A stretch of DNA of 64,000 nt from CATQGW01 sp964347635 (lineage in GTDB: Bacteria; Chloroflexota; Dehalococcoidia; Bin125), in assembly GCA_964347635.1 (NCBI GenBank), contig CAYFZI010000010.1, forward strand, positions 1 to 64,000. Direction: 5' to 3'. Both the position numbers and the translations under genes were made by a program. The notes beneath the pieces were generated by a model that had not been told where the DNA came from, made no database searches, and was given only the letters and a program-made list of their open reading frames with translations. Position 1 is the first letter of the stretch; the number at the start of each line of letters is the position of its first letter. This document shows positions 16,940 to 25,777 of the stretch, one piece after another.

Positions 16940-16975
16940 ATCAAAGTCCGGGCGCGTCGCGTCAACGCAGCGGCG

Positions 16976-17662
16976 CTAATCGTCGGCGTCTGCACCGAAC
17001 GGCGGCGCCGGCAGCGGGACTCGGACATCAGCGGAGAGCTGCCGCCGGCTGCGCTCCGGCAGCGCGGCGATCCGCTCGCGCAGCGCGGCGACGTCGCCCG
17101 GCGTCGCCGGGTCCAGCAGCAGCACCGCCAGGCCCGAGTCGCGCAGCACCTGCAAGTCGCCGCTCGAAATGTCGGGCGGCGACTGCAGCGCGAAGGGCGC
17201 ATCGAGCAGCACCGCAGTGCGGCGGATCTGGAGCAGATCGCTCAGCGAGAGCGGCAGCGCCGGCATCGGCAGGATCGCCAGAATCGGCCGCAGCGTGGCC
17301 AGCGAGCGAGCTTCGTCTGCATCCGGAAACCGGTCGTCGAGCTGCAGCGCGAAGTCGATTTCAGCATCCGCGATCGCGTCCCCGCGCGACTCCCGCGGGC
17401 GAAAGGCGATGAACGCGAGCCCCGCATCCTGCGCCGCTCGCACCGTCTCGACCGTCAAACAATCGACCTCCAGGCCGCACAGCGGCCTGTCGACCGTAAT
17501 CCGTCGGGCGGGCGGCTTGCTGAAGATGCAGATATCGTGCCCCGCGACGGGGCCGCGGGTCGCGATCAAGACCGAAGGCGGCGGCGGGCCGCTGGCGGTG
17601 CGGAAGCCGATCGGACGCAGCGGCTGGCGCTGGTTGCCGCGGCGAATACGATCGGAGGGCAT
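16976..17662 (-). CDS. Conserved-looking protein of unknown function
   Basis: 228 residues that I do not recognise. It has no signal peptide or membrane helix. The chain alternates short hydrophobic strands and helices (SVLIATRGPVAGHDICIF, GLAFIAFRPRE, RPILAILPMPALPLS, DSGLAVLLLDPATPGDVAALRERIAALP), which suggests an alpha/beta or TIM-barrel-like fold. The ends are Arg/Pro rich. It converges on the CopC-like gene and is divergent from DoxX. The start is ATG at 17662, with GGAGGG-like bases around it rather than in front. Confidence 0.6.
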   Translation of the reverse strand: MPSDRIRRGNQRQPLRPIGFRTASGPPPPSVLIATRGPVAGHDICIFSKPPARRITVDRPLCGLEVDCLTVETVRAAQDAGLAFIAFRPRESRGDAIADAEIDFALQLDDRFPDADEARSLATLRPILAILPMPALPLSLSDLLQIRRTAVLLDAPFALQSPPDISSGDLQVLRDSGLAVLLLDPATPGDVAALRERIAALPERSRRQLSADVRVPLPAPPFGADADD

Positions 17663-17832
17663 AGGGCGGCCGCTTTCTTCCGACCCGCGGCAGATTGACA
17701 GTTGCAGATCTGCGATAGGCGTTCACTCAGCCTACCCCAGAGCCTGCATTAGCGGAACGCGGGCTGTTCACCGCGCTACAGCTTCCGCTACCGTTCGGCG
17801 TGCGTGCGCTGGAGGAGAACGGGGAGCAGGCG

Positions 17833-18267
17833 ATGGACGCGGCGGACTGGCTCGCACAACCCTGGGGCGAAGGCGCGCTCGAATGGGCTTCCGTAGTCCT
17901 GCGGATCGCGCTGGGCATCATCTTCGTCGACGCCGGACTGGGCAAGTTCCGCCGCGGGATCGGCGGCTTCAGCGGCTGGCTCGCCGACCTCGGCATCCCC
18001 ATGGCGCGCTACGCCGGGCCCGGCGTGGCCATGCTCGAGCTGCTCGGCGGCTTGCTCCTGCTGGCCGGACTGCTGACCAGCTGGGTCGCGATCCCGCTCG
18101 CCGCCAACATGGTCGTGGCAACATGGGTGCAGAAATTCAAGAACAACGCACCCTTCCAGGGCGGCGACGTGCAAGGCTACGAGCTGGATGTGCTGATGGT
18201 CTTCGCCTGCGTTGCGCTGATTCTGCTCGGCGCCGGCCCGCTCTCACTCGATTCGCTGATCCGCTAA
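17833..18267 (+). CDS. DoxX family membrane protein
   Basis: A 144-residue integral membrane protein with four predicted helices (about residues 18-40, 57-85, 86-102 and 118-140). The DoxX pattern LRIALGIIFVDAGLGKF opens the first helix and GVAMLELLGGLLLLAGLLT forms the second block. The family's roles (thiosulfate:quinone oxidoreductase part, redox partner, or unknown) cannot be told apart here. I chose ATG at 17833, preceded by GGGGAGCAGG; a GTG 33 bases upstream is possible. Confidence 0.82.
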   Translation: MDAADWLAQPWGEGALEWASVVLRIALGIIFVDAGLGKFRRGIGGFSGWLADLGIPMARYAGPGVAMLELLGGLLLLAGLLTSWVAIPLAANMVVATWVQKFKNNAPFQGGDVQGYELDVLMVFACVALILLGAGPLSLDSLIR

Positions 18268-18352
18268 GACGCGGCCGGCACACCCGGCCCCCATAGCCCA
18301 AGCTCGGCCATAGGCTGGAGCCGCGCCGGCGCACGCCTCAGCGGAGAAGGCA

Positions 18353-20812
18353 ATGCAGCGACTCGCAGACTTCGTCGCGCAGCACCCCCGCTGGGTGGTG
18401 CTCGGCTGGGTCGTGTTCACCGTCGTCCTGGCGATCGCCGCGCAGACCGCGGGCGGCGTACTGACAGACGCATTCTCGCTGCCGGGCGCCGAATCGCAGC
18501 GCGCCCAGGACGTGCTCGCCGCCGAATTCCCCGAACAGTCGGGCGTCGAAGTCAAAGCGGTCTTCCACACGCCCGACGGGCAGGTCAGCGGACCCGGCGT
18601 ACCTGAATCGATCGCCGCCTTCCGCCGCGGCGCCGCATTGATCGAAGACGTCAACGCCGTCAGCGACCCGTGGACATCGCCCGGCGACATCTCGCGCGAC
18701 GGCCGCACGGCGCTGGTGCGGGTCCAATACGGCCGGCTGGGGCGCGAACTCGATGAAGAGCACGTCCAGGCGCTGCTCGACCTCGGCGAGGCGCCCCGCC
18801 CGGCCGGCCTCGTGCTCGAGTTCTCGGGCCAACCGGTGCGCGAGCTGGAGACCCAGGAGACGCGCATTTCGGAGCTCGTGGGGATCGGCTTCGCGCTGGT
18901 CGTGCTGCTGCTCGCCTTCGGCTCGGTGATCGCGGCCGGCATGCCGATCATCACCGCGCTGGTCGGCCTCGCGATCGGCACCATCCTGATCCTGATCGCC
19001 GCGGCGCAGCTCGATATCGTCACCCTCGCTCCGCTCTTCGGCGCGATGCTCGGCATCGGCGTCGGGATCGATTACGCGCTGTTCGTCATCTCGCGCTTCC
19101 GCGAGCAGCTCGCCGCCGGCTATGACGTGCCCGATGCAGTGCGAATCTCCGTGCTCACCGCGGGCCGCGCTGTCTCCTTCGCCGGGATCATCGTCGTCGT
19201 CGCGCTGCTGGGACTGTTCTTCATCGGCATCCCGCTGGTCGCCAATCTCGGCCTCTCGGCGGCTCTGGTCGTGCTGATGGAGATGCTGATCGCGATCACC
19301 CTGCTGCCCGCCCTACTGCGCATGGTCGGACGGCGGATCGACCGGTTCTCGATTCCCGGCCTGCGCTACGCAGCGGGCGGCGAGCGGGGCCGCTGGTACC
19401 GCTTCAGCCGCCGCGTCGAGCGCCGACCCTGGCTCTGGCTGACCGGCGCCACGCTCCTGCTGCTCGCGATCACCGCACCGCTGCTCGATATGCAGCTCGG
19501 CGTCGCCGACGACGGCAACGTACCCGAGCGCTACACGACGCGGCGCGCCTACGACCTGATCGCCGAGGCGTTCGGACCGGGCGTCAACGCCGCGTTGATC
19601 GCCGTCTCCGAACACCGCAGCCCCGCCGCAGCACAGGAACTCGAGCAGATCCGCGCATCGCTGGCCTCGCTGGAGGGCGTCGCCGCTGTGCCGCAGCCGC
19701 GCGTCAACGATGCGCGCACCGCCGCCGTCTTCGTGATCGTGCCCACCGCCGAGCCGCAGGCGCCGGAAACGCACGAGCTCGTACGCCGCCTGCGCAATCA
19801 GAGCGTTCCCGCTGCGATCGGCGCGATTCAGACCGAGACCGCCATCTACATCGCCGGCCTGACCGCACTGCTCGAAGACCTCAGAGAGCGGATGATGCAG
19901 CGGATGCCGATCTTCTTCAGCGTCGTGATCGGCGTCAGCGTGCTGCTGCTGATGATGGCCTTCCGCTCGGTCCTCGTCCCGCTCAAGGCCGCAGTCATGA
20001 ACATGCTGGCGATCTCCGCCTCGCTTGGCCTGCTCGTGCTGATCTTCCAGTGGGGTTGGGGGCTGAGCCTGGTTGGGCTCGATAAGACAGGACCGGTCGA
20101 ATCATTCCTGCCGATGTTCATGTTCGCGATCCTGTTCGGGCTCTCGATGGACTACGAGGTATTCCTGCTCAGCCGCGTGCGCGAGCGCTGGGTGCAAACC
20201 GGCGATTCGGCTGAATCGGTCGCACACGGGATCGGCGCCAGCGCGCGCGTGATCACCGCCGCCGCGGCGATCCTTGCCGTGGTCTTCCTTTCCTTCGCCG
20301 TCTTCGGCGAGGAACACGCGGTCAAGCAGTTCGGAATCGGCATGGCCTTCGCGATCATCGTCGATGCGACCGTAGTGCGGCTGGTGCTCGTGCCGGCCTT
20401 CATGCAGATGGCCGGCCGCGCAAACTGGTGGATGCCCCAATGGCTCGATCGACTGCTGCCCAACGTGAGCATCGACCCGCCCCCGCAGGCGCTCGCACTT
20501 CCGCCCGTCCGTGAAGCGCCGGCACCGGCGCCCGCCGCCGCGCAACCGGTGCTCTCCTGGTCCTTGCCGTCCGCACCCGAACCCGAGCCTCAGCCGAGCG
20601 CCCCCCAACCCGCACCCTCCGCGGCGGAGCCAGAGCCCGAACCGGCCCCCGCGCCCGATCCGCCCCCCGCCGAACCGACACCGACACTGCGCGGCCTGGT
20701 CTCCTGGGCCGCGCTGGGCGCACTCACCGCATGCGCCTTCACCGTCGGCCTCCTGCTCGGCTCCGCCTGGGCCGGCGGCACGCGGACGCCCACGGACGAC
20801 CCGCGCCGCTGA
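18353..20812 (+). CDS. MMPL/RND family transporter with extra C-terminal anchor
   Basis: A large inner-membrane transporter (819 residues) of the MmpL type, proton-driven and often moving lipids. Two homologous halves are visible: TM1 at about 15-35, an external domain, then a five-helix bundle carrying GIGVGIDYALFVISRFRE; TM7 and the second external domain, then the bundle with GLSMDYEVFLLSRVRERW. These are the RND proton-relay motifs. After the last helix comes a Pro/Glu/Ala-rich stretch (about 705-780) and one more hydrophobic segment (about 785-806), which is unusual. GGAGAAGG precedes the ATG. Its stop is only 3 bp from the stop of the convergent gene, so the two transcripts probably overlap. 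Confidence 0.9.
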   Translation: MQRLADFVAQHPRWVVLGWVVFTVVLAIAAQTAGGVLTDAFSLPGAESQRAQDVLAAEFPEQSGVEVKAVFHTPDGQVSGPGVPESIAAFRRGAALIEDVNAVSDPWTSPGDISRDGRTALVRVQYGRLGRELDEEHVQALLDLGEAPRPAGLVLEFSGQPVRELETQETRISELVGIGFALVVLLLAFGSVIAAGMPIITALVGLAIGTILILIAAAQLDIVTLAPLFGAMLGIGVGIDYALFVISRFREQLAAGYDVPDAVRISVLTAGRAVSFAGIIVVVALLGLFFIGIPLVANLGLSAALVVLMEMLIAITLLPALLRMVGRRIDRFSIPGLRYAAGGERGRWYRFSRRVERRPWLWLTGATLLLLAITAPLLDMQLGVADDGNVPERYTTRRAYDLIAEAFGPGVNAALIAVSEHRSPAAAQELEQIRASLASLEGVAAVPQPRVNDARTAAVFVIVPTAEPQAPETHELVRRLRNQSVPAAIGAIQTETAIYIAGLTALLEDLRERMMQRMPIFFSVVIGVSVLLLMMAFRSVLVPLKAAVMNMLAISASLGLLVLIFQWGWGLSLVGLDKTGPVESFLPMFMFAILFGLSMDYEVFLLSRVRERWVQTGDSAESVAHGIGASARVITAAAAILAVVFLSFAVFGEEHAVKQFGIGMAFAIIVDATVVRLVLVPAFMQMAGRANWWMPQWLDRLLPNVSIDPPPQALALPPVREAPAPAPAAAQPVLSWSLPSAPEPEPQPSAPQPAPSAAEPEPEPAPAPDPPPAEPTPTLRGLVSWAALGALTACAFTVGLLLGSAWAGGTRTPTDDPRR

Positions 20813-20815
20813 CGC

Positions 20816-22699
20816 CTAATCGTTGGTCAGCAGCTCAACCTGCCACTGCTCAATCACGCCCGTGCCGCCGTGCTCGATCGTCACGAGCCATTCGCCGCCC
20901 GCCGCTTCACGCGGGTTGCCGCCCCCGCCGGCGATGCACGGCTCCGCGCCGGCGCAGGCCGCGGTGACCACGCTTTCAAACACGATCGCGCCGCTCGCTG
21001 CATCGCTCACGAGCACACGGGCAGTCGCTCCGCTGGCCGCGAGAATCGTGATAGAGACATCAAACGAGCCATCGGCGTCGCTCAGCGCCAACATGTTGTC
21101 GCCGGCATCGTGGCCGCGGCTGACCGCCTCGGTCGAGAGCTCCGCCTCGCCGCCCGAGCCGCGCATCGCGATCGTCGGCGGGTCGGGGAAGGCGGGGAAG
21201 CTCGGCGCCATCGCCATGGCCGGCTGTGCAGCGGTGCTGACCTCCGCCGCCTCCGGAGCCATCACGACATGGTCGATGCTGATCACATAGCCCCCAGCGC
21301 CGCTGCCCTCGATCGCACCCACCATGACCTGCAGGTCGCCGGCGGCGCCCGCCTCAATCCGCAGCGCCGCATCGGTACCGCTGAGACCGCCCAGACCATC
21401 GTCATCGGTCGCGTCGACGCCCGCACCGAGCGCATGCAGATAGACATCGGCGGCGAGGCTCTCGGCCCGCACCTCGAACACATCGCCCGGCCGGGCCGCA
21501 AGCGTGAAGGTGTCGATATCGTCGTTGCCGCTGAGCAGGCCGACGCTGCTCGTCTCCTCCGGCAGCCAGCGCCGATCGTCGGCGTCGGGCGCCGCGCCCA
21601 TGGCCTGCTCCAGCTCGACCGTGTACCGCGTCGACTCTTCGGCGTCCGTACTGACCCACACGTAGTAGGGGCCGCTGGTCCCCAGCTCGGCCGCGATCAC
21701 CGTCTCAGCGCCGCCTCCGACAATCGTCCCGCTATCGATCGTCGCATCGGCCGCGTCGGTGATTGTCAGCATGCCGCGCTGATCGCCGCTGATCGTCAGC
21801 GTCAGGCGCGGTCCGGGATCGGGCTCGGTCACGAACACCAGCGAGCGCTCACCCGGAACCGCGCTGACCAGCACAGACTGCGGCTCCATCGCCGTTTCGG
21901 CTTCAGCCATCCCTGCGTCGGCGGGCGCCAGCGGCAGATTGCGCGCAATGTCGCCGGTTGAGACGAACAACCCGCGCTCGGCCAGCGAAGCGGCCGCAAT
22001 CCCGATCACCGTGCCCATCTCGTCGACCAACACCAAGCCTGCCTGGTCGGCAGCGATCGAGGCGTCGGTCGAGAGCATCGTCAGCTCGGCCGCCGCCCAC
22101 TCAGCGCGGCGCGAGAGCAGGCCGGCGCTGATCGAAGCCCCAGCGGCCGCACCGGCGCGGCCGAAGCCGACGCTGTAGACCGCGCTGCCGATTGGCAGCA
22201 GCTCGCCGTCGCCCAAACCCAGCGCCGGCAAGCGCCGCGCCAAATTCGGCTCGATCGGCCCCAGCACCGCGATATCTGCCAGATTGTCGACCTGCGCCAC
22301 CGCGATGTTCTCGATCACGTCGCCGTTGGAAAGCGTCGCCGTGATCGCTGCCGCACCCGCAATCGAAGATGCGCCAACCAAAATCTCGCCGCTGCGCGTC
22401 ACAAACCCGGTGACCGCGCCATGCTCAGTCTGCACCAGCGCGAGGCTCGCCCGCACGATCGCGTAGATGGTCGCCGCATCGAGCGTGCTGGGCCCCATCA
22501 TCGCCGCGGCAGGACGCGCCTGCGGCTCCGCTTCGGCCGCCGGCATCTGCTCGGCGGTCTGCTGCTCCGCAGCCTCGCTCTGATCGTCCTCATTGTCGAC
22601 CAGGTCACAAGCCGAGAGCAGCAGCGCGAGGCCGATCAAGATCGAAACCGCGATTGCTCCGGCGCGGCCCACCGCTGACGTACGAACGAATTGATACAT
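20816..22699 (-). CDS. Lipoprotein with degenerate trypsin-like (DegP-type) domain and PPC-like domains
   Basis: 627 residues. The signal ends LALLLSAC, with the lipid Cys at residue 31, followed by an acidic linker. Residues 75-260 align with the DegP/HtrA protease fold: GEILVGASSIAGAAAITATLSNG, LADIAVLGPIE, LPALGLGDGELLPIGSAVYSVGFG and TDASIAADQAGLVLVDEMG. The catalytic His is replaced by Ser111, Asp142 is kept, and the catalytic Ser is replaced by Ala220 (ADQAG instead of GNSGG), so it should not be a protease. The rest resembles pre-peptidase C-terminal beta-sandwiches (GNDDIDTFTLAARPGDVFEV). It is co-oriented with, and downstream of, the peptide exporter genes after 127 bp. Confidence 0.8.
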   Translation of the reverse strand: MYQFVRTSAVGRAGAIAVSILIGLALLLSACDLVDNEDDQSEAAEQQTAEQMPAAEAEPQARPAAAMMGPSTLDAATIYAIVRASLALVQTEHGAVTGFVTRSGEILVGASSIAGAAAITATLSNGDVIENIAVAQVDNLADIAVLGPIEPNLARRLPALGLGDGELLPIGSAVYSVGFGRAGAAAGASISAGLLSRRAEWAAAELTMLSTDASIAADQAGLVLVDEMGTVIGIAAASLAERGLFVSTGDIARNLPLAPADAGMAEAETAMEPQSVLVSAVPGERSLVFVTEPDPGPRLTLTISGDQRGMLTITDAADATIDSGTIVGGGAETVIAAELGTSGPYYVWVSTDAEESTRYTVELEQAMGAAPDADDRRWLPEETSSVGLLSGNDDIDTFTLAARPGDVFEVRAESLAADVYLHALGAGVDATDDDGLGGLSGTDAALRIEAGAAGDLQVMVGAIEGSGAGGYVISIDHVVMAPEAAEVSTAAQPAMAMAPSFPAFPDPPTIAMRGSGGEAELSTEAVSRGHDAGDNMLALSDADGSFDVSITILAASGATARVLVSDAASGAIVFESVVTAACAGAEPCIAGGGGNPREAAGGEWLVTIEHGGTGVIEQWQVELLTND

Positions 22700-22749
22700 A
22701 CGGCCCCCCGTAGCGCGGGGCAGAATCGATCATCCCCAGACGCCCGCGC

Positions 22750-22755
22750 AGTGTA
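22750..22755 (-). promoter_or_regulatory. Candidate -10 box (TACACT) of the pseudo-protease lipoprotein gene
   Basis: TACACT on the minus strand, about 50 bp before the ATG, in the only sizeable gap after the exporter operon. The same hexamer is found before lysA and both small peptide genes. There is no convincing -35 box, so this is a weak call. Confidence 0.3.
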
Positions 22756-22826
22756 TCCCACACCATTCGCTCAAGCCGCTCAAGCTTGTTCCGCCGCCGG
22801 CCGCTGCGCGCAGCGCTGCAGAGCGC

Positions 22827-25766
22827 TCAGGCCAGCTGCCGCTGAACGAGGTTGCGGAATATGCCGTCGGCCGCGTTCAGCTCCTCGAAGCTGCCTTCCT
22901 GAACGATGCGACCGGCCTGCAAAACGTAGATCCGCTCTGCCTTGCGAATCGTCGAGAGCCTGTGGGCGATTACGATCCGCGTCGCGGCCAGGCTCTCGAT
23001 ACCCTCCATGACGCGGGCCTGGCTGCGCGCGTCGAGCCAGCTGGTGGCCTCGTCCAAAAAGACGATCCGCGGATTGCGGACCAGCGCCGCGGCAATCCGA
23101 ATCCGCTGCGCCTGGCCGCCCGAGAACGTCGCGCTGCTGTCGCCCACGATCGTGAACATACCCATCGGCATCGCAGCGATGTCCTCATCGACGGCGGCGA
23201 GCCGCGCCGCACGCCAGGCGTCCTCGATCGTCAGATCGCCGCCGACGCCGATGATGCTCTCAAGAATATTGCCGGGCTGCAGCGCGCCGTCTTGGATAAC
23301 GACGCCAAGCTGCCGCCGCAGCGTGCTGCGATCGAGGTGCGCGAGATCGCGGCCGTCGTAGTAGACGCCGCCGCCGGACGGCTCTTCGAGCCCCAGCGCG
23401 AGGCGAATCAGCGTGCTCTTGCCCGCGCCCGACTCGCCGACAACGGCGACAAACTCCCCCGGCCTAGCGTGCATCGAGACCTCGTTGAGAATCAGCGGAC
23501 CCTCAGCGCTGTAGCGGAAACTCACGCGGTCGAAGCGGATACCGCCGCTCAGCTCGGTCAGAGCACCGCCCGCCGGCCGCGGCTCGGGCAGCGCCGCCAA
23601 GATCGGCTGCACCTGCTCGTAGCCGGGAATGACAGCGGCGATCGCCTCGAACGAGCGGCCCAACGCGGCGATCGCGCTGTAGAAAGTCATCGAAACCGCG
23701 TAGACAACGAGAAAGTCGCTGACAGCAACCCGCTCAGCCCCTTGCCAGAGCACGGCGGCGAAGAGCAGCGCGCCGACCAATGCGGGCACCGCGGCGTTGA
23801 GCGCAACCAGATGCTCGTTGGACCGCCTGAGCTGAATCCCAGCCAGATGCTGCTCGCGGTAGCCGCGCGCCCAGGCCGCGAAGGCCGAAGCCTCCGCGCC
23901 GGCCGCCCGCAGCTTGCTCATCCCGTTGATGAACTGAAAGAGCTGGCCGGCCAGCCGCCGCTCGGCCGCAAAACGGCGCCGCTGCGGAGCGAGCTGCAGC
24001 ATGCCCGCGGCGCAGGTCAGCGCCAGCAGCAGCAGTACCGCGGCCAGGCTCAGCCAGGCCAGCGCCGCGTCATAGATGAACAGCAGCCCCAGCGTGGGCA
24101 GCAGAAACATCGATGAGAGCAGCGCATTGGCCACCGCGCCGGAGACGCGATCGCGCAGCAGCCGAAAGGCCGACATACGCACAGCCAGTTCGCCGGCTGT
24201 GAAGCCGCGGAAGAAGCTGGAGGGCAGCCCCAGCGCGCGATCCCAGAGCGCGGCCTCGGCACGCGCCGCGCCGCGCCCTTCGAGCCGCATCAGCGCCGTC
24301 CCCTGCAGCATCTGCAGCAGCACACCGAGCAGCGCGAAGGCCGCCAGCGCAATCACCGCCTGCACCAGCATGCCGCCCGATGCAGCAGGGCGCAGCCAAT
24401 CGACAAGCATCCCCAGAGCGATCGCCGGCGCCAGCATCAGCAGGCTGGCGAGCAGCCCGGCCGCAGCGAAGCGGCCGAAATCGGCCGCCATGCCATGCCC
24501 AATCAGGCCCAGCACGTCGCCCGCCGTTGCGGCGCGGCCTTCGGGCAGCGGCCGGTAGAACAGCCACGCCTCGCGCTCAATATCGTCCGCGCGGCTGCGG
24601 TTCAGGCGGATCGACCGCCCAGAGGCGGGGTCAACGGCGCGGTAGCGGCCGGTCCAGCCGGGCAGCAGGGCGAGCGGGCGCCCGTCGCCGCTCTGAAAGC
24701 CAAGCAGCGCACCGCTGTCGCCCAGCCACCAACGCTCCTCACTCGACAACCGCACACGGCGCGCACGCACTCCGGACGCGTTGAGAATGCCGTGCAGCGA
24801 AGCTTCGGCGGCGTCCGCGCCGCGCCCCCGCGCGGGCTGCCGGAATTCGATCCCCTCGCGGCGCCCGATCAGCGCCAGTGCGGCCAACAGCGCCGAGCCG
24901 CGGTCCTGCAGCGGCGCCGCGGACGGCCCCAACACGCTGAACAAGCTCTGTCGAGCCTGCTGCTCATCGAGGCGGCGGTGCGCGGCGCGCGCAGTTTGCT
25001 CATTCGCCTCGTCGGCCAGCGCCAGCAGGCGGTTGAGCTGCTCGGCGCCGAGCGCCAGCTCGTGGAACTCAGCCAGCGCATTGAACAACTGACCCTCGCG
25101 GCCGAGCTGCACCGACGAACGCGCCGCCGCGCGCCCGGCGCGCTGCAGCGTGAGCCAGCTCTCGGCGGTCAGCGGCGCCAGCCCGCTGCCGCCCGGCGGC
25201 AGCACCTCGGTACCCAGATAGGCGACCGCGGACGGATCATCGACGGCAGCCCAGACGACGGCGCCCAAGCGCGTCGAGAGCACGCAGCCGTCCTCCGCGT
25301 CCAGCGGCTCATCCAGCGCCAACAGCCGATCGGGGCGGGGACGCGGCTCGATCCGGCCGGCGACCGCGGCGGCGAAATCCGAGAGCCAAGCATCGACTTG
25401 GGCGGCCAGCTCGTCGGCCGCGGCGCGCCGCTGCAGCTCATCCAGCCGCACACGGCGCAGCCTCGAGCCCGGCAGCCCTTTCGCAAACGCTGCCAGCGCC
25501 GAGCCGGGCGCTGCCGCGCCGAAGACCAGGCGGCCCGCTTCGGCCCGCAGCAGGTGCTGCGCGCTCGAGACAGGTTCGCCCGCTCCGTACTCGATCAGAA
25601 ACACATCGAGCGCGCCCTGCTCCACAAACCAGGCCGCAGACGGATCATCGAGCGCGATCGGCCGGTTAGCGGCGGCGGCGGTGGGCTCGCCCAGCGCAGC
25701 GGCCAGCTCGGCAAGCGGCAAAGGTGCAGTCGCCGCGTCGCCGCCGCCGCTGAAGCGCGCAGTCAC
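22827..25766 (-). CDS. NHLM-type peptide export ABC transporter, permease/ATPase subunit without peptidase
   Basis: 979 residues. The first 400 or so are a soluble region without a C39 protease motif, as in the second ABC subunit of NHLP/NHLM bacteriocin systems. Membrane helices follow (about 440-720), then a complete nucleotide-binding domain: GESGAGKST (Walker A), Q-loop VVIQDGAL, signature FSGGQAQR, Walker B RIVFLDEAT and the switch His in IAHRLST. It starts with GTG at 25766, 11 bp after the peptidase-ABC gene and without a ribosome site, so it is probably translated by coupling. It is likely to form a heteromeric exporter with that neighbour. Confidence 0.88.
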   Translation of the reverse strand: MTARFSGGGDAATAPLPLAELAAALGEPTAAAANRPIALDDPSAAWFVEQGALDVFLIEYGAGEPVSSAQHLLRAEAGRLVFGAAAPGSALAAFAKGLPGSRLRRVRLDELQRRAAADELAAQVDAWLSDFAAAVAGRIEPRPRPDRLLALDEPLDAEDGCVLSTRLGAVVWAAVDDPSAVAYLGTEVLPPGGSGLAPLTAESWLTLQRAGRAAARSSVQLGREGQLFNALAEFHELALGAEQLNRLLALADEANEQTARAAHRRLDEQQARQSLFSVLGPSAAPLQDRGSALLAALALIGRREGIEFRQPARGRGADAAEASLHGILNASGVRARRVRLSSEERWWLGDSGALLGFQSGDGRPLALLPGWTGRYRAVDPASGRSIRLNRSRADDIEREAWLFYRPLPEGRAATAGDVLGLIGHGMAADFGRFAAAGLLASLLMLAPAIALGMLVDWLRPAASGGMLVQAVIALAAFALLGVLLQMLQGTALMRLEGRGAARAEAALWDRALGLPSSFFRGFTAGELAVRMSAFRLLRDRVSGAVANALLSSMFLLPTLGLLFIYDAALAWLSLAAVLLLLALTCAAGMLQLAPQRRRFAAERRLAGQLFQFINGMSKLRAAGAEASAFAAWARGYREQHLAGIQLRRSNEHLVALNAAVPALVGALLFAAVLWQGAERVAVSDFLVVYAVSMTFYSAIAALGRSFEAIAAVIPGYEQVQPILAALPEPRPAGGALTELSGGIRFDRVSFRYSAEGPLILNEVSMHARPGEFVAVVGESGAGKSTLIRLALGLEEPSGGGVYYDGRDLAHLDRSTLRRQLGVVIQDGALQPGNILESIIGVGGDLTIEDAWRAARLAAVDEDIAAMPMGMFTIVGDSSATFSGGQAQRIRIAAALVRNPRIVFLDEATSWLDARSQARVMEGIESLAATRIVIAHRLSTIRKAERIYVLQAGRIVQEGSFEELNAADGIFRNLVQRQLA

Positions 25767-25777
25767 CGGGCGCGCCG

